Below, piece by piece: positions 17,604 to 23,747 of a stretch of DNA of 64,000 nucleotides. The position numbers and the translations under genes are program-made. Origin of the DNA: Allobosea sp. (GTDB lineage: Bacteria; Pseudomonadota; Alphaproteobacteria; Rhizobiales; Beijerinckiaceae); the NCBI RefSeq assembly GCF_017308075.1, contig NZ_JAFKFX010000029.1, positions 161,691 through 225,690 on the forward strand, given 5' to 3'. The notes beneath the pieces were generated by a model. That model worked only from the letters and a program-made list of their open reading frames with translations. It was not told the DNA's origin and did not search any database. Positions within the stretch are counted from its first letter, which is position 1; each line of letters opens with the position of its first letter.

Positions 17604-17617
17604 AGGAGCGCTCGATC

Positions 17618-18763
17618 ATGACGCGTTTCGACTTTCCCGCGCCCTCGCGCAGCGAGGCCGAAGAGGCTTTGCGCGCCGAGGTGCGCTCCTTCCTCGCGAC
17701 CGAGCTCACGAATGCCCGCGCGATCGACCGGGCGCCGTCGTGGAGCGGCTTCGACGCCTCGTTCTCCCGCAAGCTCGGCGCGCGAGGCTGGATCGGGATG
17801 ACCTGGCCCCGGCGCTATGGCGGCCGCGAGGCGAGCTTTCTTGAGCGATATGTGGTGCTCGAGGAACTGCTCGCCGCCGGCGCGCCGGTCGCGGCGCACT
17901 GGATAGCGGATCGCCAGAGCGGTCCGCTCCTGCTGCGCTACGGAACCGAGGCGCAGCGCGAGGCGATCCTACCGAGGATCGCAGCTGGAGAGTGCTTCTT
18001 CTGCATCGGCATGAGCGAACCGGATTCCGGCTCCGACCTCGCCGCGACGCGCACGCGCGCCCGGCCGGTCGAAGGAGGCTGGCGCGTCTCGGGTGCCAAG
18101 CTGTGGACGACCTACGCGCATAAATCGCACTACATGATCCTGTTCTGCCGCACCTCCGACGAGGGCGAGCGGAACAAGGGCCTCAGCCAGTTCCTCGTCG
18201 AGATGACGACTCCGGGCGTGACGGTGCGGCCCGTGTGCGACATCTCGGGAGCGCACCACTTCAACGAGGTGCATTTCGACGACGTGTTCCTCCCCGCCGA
18301 CACGCTGCTCGGCACGCCCGGTCAGGGCTGGGCACAGGTGATGAACGAGTTGGCCTTCGAGCGCAGCGGACCAGAGCGCTTCCTGTCCTCCTTCACCTTG
18401 ATGGACGAATTTTCCAAGGTCGTGCGCGCCGAGCCCACGTCCGGTGGAACCGAGGCGGTCGGCCGCTTCGTCGCGCATCTCGTGACCCTGCGTCGGCTTT
18501 CGCGATCTGTCGCGACCCGGTTGCAGGCGGGTGCCGATCCCACGCTCGAGGCCGCCCTGGTGAAGGATCTGGGCGCACTGCTGGAGCAGGACACCCCTGA
18601 AATCGTCCGCCGACATGTCGCCGCCGAGCCCTCCGCCGAAGCGCCTGACGACTTCGCGCAGGCTCTCGCCTGGACGATCCAGAACGCCCCCGCCTTCTCC
18701 CTGCGCGGGGGGACCCGCGAAATCCTGCGCGGGATCATCGCGCGCGGCCTCGGCCTGCGCTGA
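17618..18763 (+). CDS. Acyl-CoA dehydrogenase, subunit 2
   Basis: 381 residues from the ATG at 17618 (MTRFDFPAPSRSEAEEAL), with GAAGGAG upstream. FAD and substrate motifs include CFFCIGMSEPDSGSDLA and WRVSGAKLWTTYAHKSHYMI. The C-terminus reads FSLRGGTREILRGIIARGLG. Where medium-chain enzymes have the catalytic Glu before GTS, this protein has Gly, so the base may sit elsewhere or in the partner subunit. It is adjacent to subunit 1, which supports a heteromeric enzyme acting on the same CoA ester. Confidence 0.9.
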   Translation: MTRFDFPAPSRSEAEEALRAEVRSFLATELTNARAIDRAPSWSGFDASFSRKLGARGWIGMTWPRRYGGREASFLERYVVLEELLAAGAPVAAHWIADRQSGPLLLRYGTEAQREAILPRIAAGECFFCIGMSEPDSGSDLAATRTRARPVEGGWRVSGAKLWTTYAHKSHYMILFCRTSDEGERNKGLSQFLVEMTTPGVTVRPVCDISGAHHFNEVHFDDVFLPADTLLGTPGQGWAQVMNELAFERSGPERFLSSFTLMDEFSKVVRAEPTSGGTEAVGRFVAHLVTLRRLSRSVATRLQAGADPTLEAALVKDLGALLEQDTPEIVRRHVAAEPSAEAPDDFAQALAWTIQNAPAFSLRGGTREILRGIIARGLGLR

Positions 18764-18781
18764 CCATCCGGAGACGAGACC

Positions 18782-19585
18782 ATGTCCGATCCAGTTCTCT
18801 ACGAAAAGGACGATGCCGGGATCGTCACCTTGACGCTCAACCGGCCGGAGACGCGCAATCCGATCTCGGACGATGACATGCTCGAGGCGATGCACGCGGC
18901 GCTCGACCGCCTCGAACGCGACCGCGATGTGCGCGTCGCCATCCTCACCGGCGCCGGCTCGGCGTTCTCCTCCGGCGGCAATCTGAAGAAGATGGGCGCC
19001 GAGGGCGGGCTGAACGACCCGCTGCCCGCGCGCACCCGGCTCAACTACCGGCGTGGCATCCAGAAGCTGCCGCTCGCCTTCGAGGCCTTGGAGGTTCCGG
19101 TCATTGCCGCGGTCAACGGCCCTGCCGTTGGAGCTGGCTGCGATCTGACGCTGATGTGCGATCTGCGCGTCGCCTCCGAGGAGGCCCGCTTCGCTGAGAG
19201 CTTCGTCAAGGTCGGCATCGTGCCGGGCGATGGGGGAGCCTGGCTGCTGCCACGCGTTGTTGGCTTCTCGAAGGCCTGCGAAATGGCACTGACCGGCGAG
19301 GCCGTCGACGCGCATGAGGCGAAGGCGATCGGCCTCGTCAGCGCCGTCGTATCCCGGGCGGATTTGCTTCCGACCGCACGAAAGCTCGCGCTGCGCATCG
19401 CGGCGAACCCACCGCATGCGGTGCGCATGACCAAGCGCCTGCTGCGCGAGGCATGGACCTCGCGGCTGGAGCCGCTGCTCGAGTTATCGGCCGCGATGCA
19501 GGCGCTCGCGCATGAGACGAAGGATCATCGCGAGGCGGTCGCCGCGATGCTCGAAAAGCGCACGCCGAGGTTCGTCGGCGAATGA
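18782..19585 (+). CDS. Crotonase / enoyl-CoA hydratase family protein
   Basis: 267 residues. The oxyanion-hole motif lies in ILTGAGSAFSSGGNLKKMG, and the second in GPAVGAGCDLTLMCDLRVA. At the catalytic region the sequence is FAESFVKVGIVPGDGGAWLL. The position of rat crotonase Glu144 is not Glu here, while an Asp (GDGG) takes the place of the following Ala. That pattern occurs in crotonases other than classical hydratases, so the reaction could be hydration, hydrolysis or isomerisation. It probably acts on the enoyl-CoA made by the two dehydrogenases upstream, 18 bases away. Confidence 0.88.
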   Translation: MSDPVLYEKDDAGIVTLTLNRPETRNPISDDDMLEAMHAALDRLERDRDVRVAILTGAGSAFSSGGNLKKMGAEGGLNDPLPARTRLNYRRGIQKLPLAFEALEVPVIAAVNGPAVGAGCDLTLMCDLRVASEEARFAESFVKVGIVPGDGGAWLLPRVVGFSKACEMALTGEAVDAHEAKAIGLVSAVVSRADLLPTARKLALRIAANPPHAVRMTKRLLREAWTSRLEPLLELSAAMQALAHETKDHREAVAAMLEKRTPRFVGE

Positions 19586-19602
19586 AGGATCGGGAAAACG
19601 CC

Positions 19603-20511
19603 ATGCGCGTCGGTTTCATCGGGTTGGGCGTCATGGGATTGCCCATGTTGGAGAATCTTGCCGGAAGGCCGGATCTCGACCTGGTCGCCTTTGACCGCGC
19701 CGCCGAGCCCCTGAAGCAGCTCGAAGGGCATCCGTCTTTCAGCACTTCGCTGCGCATCGCCTCGGCGCCCGCTGAGTTCGCCGATCGCGAGATCGTCGTC
19801 ACCATACTGCCCGACAGTACGATCACCAACGCCGTCATTCTCGGAAGCAACGGAGAAGCCGGTCTGCTCAACTGCCTGCAACCCGGCGCAATGATCATCG
19901 ACATGGGCTCGTCCAACCCGGTGGAAACCGGCAAGCTGGCGCAGGCGGCGACGGCAAAAGGCATCGCACTGATCGACGCGCCGGTCTCCGGCGCGGTCGT
20001 CAAGGCGAGATCCGGCACGTTGGCCATCCTCGTCGGCGGAGACGACGCTGAATTCCAACGCGCCCGCCCGGTTCTCGAGGCGATGGGGACCGCCATCATC
20101 CGTTCGGGACGGGTGGGTTCCGCGCATGCGATGAAGGCGCTGAACAACTACGTCTATGCCGCCGGCCTGCTCGCCGTATCCGAGACACTGGCGATGGCTC
20201 GCGCGCTCGATCTCGACGTCGAGGTCTTCGCCGATGTGCTCAACGCTTCGAGCGGCCGCAACGTCGCCAGCGAGACCAAGCTCAAGCAGTTCATGATCCC
20301 CGAGACCTTCGCCGGCGGGTTCGCATTGCGGCTGATGGAGAAGGATCTGCGCGTCGCGCGCTCCCTTCAGGAGACGACGGGACTTCATGCGCCGGAGCTC
20401 GAGCTCTGCGCCTCCATCTGGCGCGACGCGCTCGCCGAGCTTGGCCCTCGCGCCGACAACACCGAAGTCTACCGCCATGTCGCGGCGCTTCGCGGAACCA
20501 GGGAAGGATGA
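19603..20511 (+). CDS. Second beta-hydroxyacid dehydrogenase (3-hydroxyisobutyrate dehydrogenase family)
   Basis: 302 residues from the ATG at 19603 (MRVGFIGLGVMGLPMLENLA). An in-frame ATG at 19582 overlaps the crotonase stop as ATGA and would add seven residues. The Rossmann motif GLGVMG, the substrate motif DAPVSGAVVKARSGTL and the catalytic Lys/Asn segment MKALNNYVYAAG are all present. It keeps the standard DAPVSG motif, unlike the operon's first gene. The two enzymes may therefore oxidise different hydroxyacids or successive intermediates. The aldehyde dehydrogenase downstream could use the semialdehyde product. Confidence 0.88.
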   Translation: MRVGFIGLGVMGLPMLENLAGRPDLDLVAFDRAAEPLKQLEGHPSFSTSLRIASAPAEFADREIVVTILPDSTITNAVILGSNGEAGLLNCLQPGAMIIDMGSSNPVETGKLAQAATAKGIALIDAPVSGAVVKARSGTLAILVGGDDAEFQRARPVLEAMGTAIIRSGRVGSAHAMKALNNYVYAAGLLAVSETLAMARALDLDVEVFADVLNASSGRNVASETKLKQFMIPETFAGGFALRLMEKDLRVARSLQETTGLHAPELELCASIWRDALAELGPRADNTEVYRHVAALRGTREG

Positions 20512-20516
20512 CAGCG

Positions 20517-21092
20517 ATGAAGATCGATATCCGCAAGCGCGTGCTGACCATCGAAACCAGCTTTCACGATTTCGGTCCCCCGCCCGAGACGCCGCTGAAG
20601 CTCGCAGCCGCGTCAGCCGTGATCCGCAACCCCTTCGCCGGGCGCTACGAGCCCGATTTGATGCCTTTCATGGCTGCGCTGCGACCGCTCGGTCGGGAGC
20701 TCGCCGAAGAGCTCGTCGCCACGCTCGGCAAGGATAATGTCGAGGTCTATTCGAAGGCCGCGATCGTCGGCCTCAATGGCGAGATGGAGCACGGCGCCGT
20801 CTGGCACGAGGCCGGCGGCTGGGCGATGCGCTCGGTGCTCGGCGAGCCCAAGGCGATGGTGCCTGCGGTCAAGGCAGTCGCAAGCGCCGGCTACCGGGTG
20901 ATGGTGCCCGTGCACTACATCCACGCTTCTTATGTGCGCAGCCACTTCAACAGCATCGAGGTCGGCGTACAGGACGCGCCCCGGCCGGATGAGATCTTGT
21001 TCACGCTCGTCATGGGCACGGGTGGGCGCCTGCATTCCCGGCTCGGCGGACTGCTGAAGGAGAATGTCAGCGTCCATGACGGGCAGCGTTGA
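20517..21092 (+). CDS. DUF1185 ("amino acid synthesis") family protein
   Basis: 191 residues from the ATG at 20517 (MKIDIRKRVLTIETSF). An ATG at 20508 overlaps the previous stop but sits too close to the GGAAGG ribosome site. Family segments seen are ASAVIRNPFAGRYEPDL, SKAAIVGLNGEMEHGAVWHE and a long stretch ending VRSHFNSIEVGVQDAPRPDE. The family's biochemical role is not established; the database name is not backed by the context here. Its place between a hydroxyacid dehydrogenase and an aldehyde dehydrogenase suggests a step of small-acid catabolism, possibly a hydrolase or a lactone/ring-opening enzyme. Confidence 0.8.
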   Translation: MKIDIRKRVLTIETSFHDFGPPPETPLKLAAASAVIRNPFAGRYEPDLMPFMAALRPLGRELAEELVATLGKDNVEVYSKAAIVGLNGEMEHGAVWHEAGGWAMRSVLGEPKAMVPAVKAVASAGYRVMVPVHYIHASYVRSHFNSIEVGVQDAPRPDEILFTLVMGTGGRLHSRLGGLLKENVSVHDGQR

Positions 21093-21166
21093 GACAGCCT
21101 GTTCGCCGGTCGACGCATAAGCGATGCGCCGACCGGCGCGCGCCCCCGCCCGCGACCTCGGCCGAC

Positions 21167-21235
21167 ATGACCAAATACACCTGGTTCGACGACGCCCCCC
21201 GCCTGCCTTCATGGCAGGCAAAGGCCCGCGCATGA
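21167..21235 (+). CDS. Possible 22-codon leader ORF upstream of the aldehyde dehydrogenase gene
   Basis: ATG at 21167 opens a frame reading MTKYTWFDDAPRLPSWQAKA and ending in TGA at 21233-21235. That stop overlaps an in-frame ATG (21232) of the dehydrogenase gene. It may be a translated leader coupled to the next gene, the surviving start of a deleted gene, or chance. No strong ribosome site precedes it. Confidence 0.25.
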   Translation: MTKYTWFDDAPRLPSWQAKARA

Positions 21236-21252
21236 TGACGGAAGAAGCGAAC

Positions 21253-22692
21253 ATGACCGCAGAGCAAACCTGCTTCCTGATCGATGGAAAGCGGATCGAT
21301 ACCGGGTCCCTCGGCGTTTACGACCTGATCGACCCGGCAACCGAGGAGAAGATCGCGAGCGTGCCCCGCGGTGGCCGCGTGGAGGCCGAGGATGCGGCGC
21401 GCCTCGCTGCGATCGGCTTTCGCGAATGGTCGGCGGTCGCGCCGATCGAGCGCGGCCGGATCCTGCGAGCCGCTGCGACGCGGATGCGCGACGAGATCGA
21501 GGACGCGGCATGGGAGATAACGCGCGAGCAAGGCAAGCCGCTCGCACAGGCACGCGCCGAGTGGCTCGGCGCTGCCGATGCGTTCGACTGGTTCGCGGAA
21601 GAGGCGCGCCGCGCCTATGGCCGCATCATCCCCTCGCGGGCGGCGGACATGGATTGGTGCGTGCGCAAGCGCCCCGTCGGCCCCGTGGCGGCCTTCACGC
21701 CCTGGAATTTTCCGGCCTTCACGGTCGCGCAGAAGCTGGCGCCCGCTCTCGCGGCGGGATGCTCGGTGGTGCTGAAGCCCGCGGAAGAAACCCCCTCCGC
21801 TGCGTGGCGCATCTGCCGCTCCTTGCTTGAGGTCGGTTTGCCGCCCAAGGCGCTCGCGCTAATTTGGGGAGCTCCGGCAGAGATCTCCGCTGCGCTGGTT
21901 GCAGCGCCACAGATCGCCAAGATCACGCTCACGGGCTCGACGCGCGTTGGTCGCCTCCTGGCAAGCGCGGCCGGAGAGCGGCTCAAGAAGACGACCATGG
22001 AACTCGGCGGCCACAACCCGGTTATCGTCGCGCGCGACGCCGACCTCGGTCACGCGATACAGGCGACGGCGCAATGGAAGTTCCGCAACGCCGGGCAGGT
22101 CTGCATCTCGCCGACGCGCTTCCTGGTCGATCGCTCCCTCTATCCCGATTTCGTGCATGGTGTTGCGCAGGCGGCACGGGAGATCGTCGTGGGCAAAGGC
22201 ACGGAGCCTGCGACCCAGATGGGGCCGATGGCGACGGCCGGCCAACGCGACAAGGTCGAACGCTTAGTTGAGGACGCCGTGCAGAGGGGCGCGAGGATTG
22301 AGGCTGGCGGAACGCGCATCGGAAACTGCGGTTACTTCTTCGCGCCGACCGTGCTCGCCGACGTCACACCCCAGATGCAGGTGATGAACGAGGAGCCATT
22401 CGGACCACTCGCGCTCGTCGCGCCGGTTGATGATCTGGACGAGGCGCTGGAGGAGGCGAACCGCCTGCCATACGGGCTCGCCGCCTATGCCTTCACAACC
22501 TGCAGGGAGACTGAACGGAGGATTGCTGGGTCGATCGAGGCCGGTATGCTTGGGATCAACCATTTCGGACTGGCCGTGCCCGAGACGCCCTTCGGTGGTG
22601 TTCACGACAGCGGGATGGGCTCGGAAGGAGGAATCGAAGGAATGGACGCCTATTTGACGCCGTTCCTTATTTCTTCCAGATCGCCGGCATGA
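21253..22692 (+). CDS. NAD(P)-dependent aldehyde dehydrogenase (succinate-semialdehyde dehydrogenase type)
   Basis: 479 residues from the ATG at 21253, chosen for its ribosome site (GGAAG); in-frame ATGs at 21232 and 21235 are possible. The catalytic Glu is in MELGGHNPVIV and the nucleophilic Cys in NAGQVCISPTR. The cofactor site contains FTPWNFPAF, KPAEETPSA and TGSTRVGR. The closest family looks like the GabD type, which oxidises small semialdehydes to acids. As the last gene of the rightward operon it would finish the pathway by feeding a C3-C5 acid into central metabolism. Confidence 0.9.
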   Translation: MTAEQTCFLIDGKRIDTGSLGVYDLIDPATEEKIASVPRGGRVEAEDAARLAAIGFREWSAVAPIERGRILRAAATRMRDEIEDAAWEITREQGKPLAQARAEWLGAADAFDWFAEEARRAYGRIIPSRAADMDWCVRKRPVGPVAAFTPWNFPAFTVAQKLAPALAAGCSVVLKPAEETPSAAWRICRSLLEVGLPPKALALIWGAPAEISAALVAAPQIAKITLTGSTRVGRLLASAAGERLKKTTMELGGHNPVIVARDADLGHAIQATAQWKFRNAGQVCISPTRFLVDRSLYPDFVHGVAQAAREIVVGKGTEPATQMGPMATAGQRDKVERLVEDAVQRGARIEAGGTRIGNCGYFFAPTVLADVTPQMQVMNEEPFGPLALVAPVDDLDEALEEANRLPYGLAAYAFTTCRETERRIAGSIEAGMLGINHFGLAVPETPFGGVHDSGMGSEGGIEGMDAYLTPFLISSRSPA

Positions 22693-22735
22693 GCCTGATT
22701 TTCCGCGGATAATTCTGCATCTCAGCGCGCAATTA

Positions 22736-22843
22736 ACCGCTCGGATATTGGCCATAGCGACGCGGTAGGTATAGCGGGCGAGATAGGCCAGCATGGCCTC
22801 AGGGCCGCCGACGGGCCGCTTGGCGTAGACGACCCAGTTGTCA
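22736..22843 (-). pseudogene. Fragment of an IS91/IS801-family transposase
   Basis: The minus strand reads NWVVYAKRPVGGPEAM and then AYLARYTYRVAMANIR, a core segment of IS91-type Y2 transposases (YLARYTYRVAIAN). Nothing of the rest is present. It lies right after the catabolic operon and probably marks the boundary where accessory DNA resumes. Confidence 0.75.
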
Positions 22844-22863
22844 GACGGGTGCGTCCCTCTTTG

Positions 22864-23217
22864 CTACTTCACACAGTTCGCGCCGGCGCGCGCGCCCGAT
22901 GCACGAATCCATACATCGAAACCGGGAACCGCCTCGTGATCGATCACATGGCCTTTGACGAGGTTGGCGAGGCCGCCGGGCTGCGCTGAAGCGCCCCGGA
23001 TGCGCAGAAACTTGTCGGCTTCCGAATCGTCACTATCCCAGAGAATAGCGCCATAATTCCGGCCAAAGTCGCGCAACTCGTTGAAGCTGCTGGCACCGAG
23101 GCCACGCGCCATCGCTTCGAGAGCCTGGGCATGACATACCCCGGGGAAGACGACGCGCGCATCGCGCTTCATCCGCTTGAGCGTCGCCCTGTCGAGCCTG
23201 ACGAGCATATCGTGCAT
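22864..23217 (-). CDS. Hypothetical protein with an AQALEAMA-type N-terminal helix pair
   Basis: 117 residues; ATGs at 23217 and 23208 are both possible starts. The segment HAQALEAMARGLGASSFNEL resembles the small N-terminal module of proteins labelled glyoxalase-superfamily on plasmids (QA.ELVA..LGY.SF..L). The rest was not recognised. It lies next to a small DNA-binding protein and the relaxase in accessory DNA, and is probably an element-borne gene of unknown function. Confidence 0.6.
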   Translation of the reverse strand: MHDMLVRLDRATLKRMKRDARVVFPGVCHAQALEAMARGLGASSFNELRDFGRNYGAILWDSDDSEADKFLRIRGASAQPGGLANLVKGHVIDHEAVPGFDVWIRASGARAGANCVK

Positions 23218-23364
23218 GACGCCTCCGATTGCCGGCTATCCTTCAGGCGTCAATCGTAGGACCGAAAGGCCAGATCGCAACCGGAGCGGCCTCCGGAATC
23301 GTGGGTATTCGCGCGAGTGTTCCACATTTTCACACTTTGACCGTCCGAAAGGGCTTGCTGTGTC

Positions 23365-23380
23365 AATAATCGCGGTTATT
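23365..23380. promoter_or_regulatory. 16-bp palindrome upstream of a helix-turn-helix gene
   Basis: AATAATCGCGGTTATT is a near-perfect palindrome (one mismatched pair) lying 113 bases before the gene at 23493, in an AT-rich pocket. It is a candidate operator for that DNA-binding protein. Confidence 0.35.
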
Positions 23381-23492
23381 CGTCGATGTTGGGCGACGCA
23401 TTCGGCCCGCCGATTTCCCTCGCGAGCGGCAAACTCGAGCGAGCAAGGCCGTACCGACCCGATCGGATGGCAAACGCGATGGAAATCGCTTG

Positions 23493-23738
23493 ATGACCTA
23501 CATTGAAAAGGTGTTGCAGCGCCTGGAGCGCGCGCCGGAATTCCTGACCTCCGGAATGGTCGCCCAGATCCTCGAGATCCCGCCAACTGCTTTCAACAAG
23601 CGCCGCGGACGCGGCGGCGGACCTCCCTTCGAACAGTTGCCCGGCTGCCGCCCGACCTACAGCCGGGGCGCGCTCATCGCCTGGGTGAAACGCGGCAAGG
23701 TCTATAATGCTCCCGGCGCAGGCGGCATGGAACTATAG
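23493..23738 (+). CDS. Small AlpA/excisionase-like helix-turn-helix protein
   Basis: 82 residues from the ATG at 23493; a TTG one codon earlier is possible. The core EFLTSGMVAQILEIPPTAFN is a MerR/AlpA-type helix-turn-helix, followed by the basic stretch KRRGRGGG and a C-terminal SRGALIAWVKRG strand-helix pair. Proteins of this size control excision or transcription of integrative elements. It converges on the relaxase gene, which fits a role in control of element mobility. No integrase is seen in the window. Confidence 0.6.
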   Translation: MTYIEKVLQRLERAPEFLTSGMVAQILEIPPTAFNKRRGRGGGPPFEQLPGCRPTYSRGALIAWVKRGKVYNAPGAGGMEL

Positions 23739-23747
23739 CTGGGTCGT

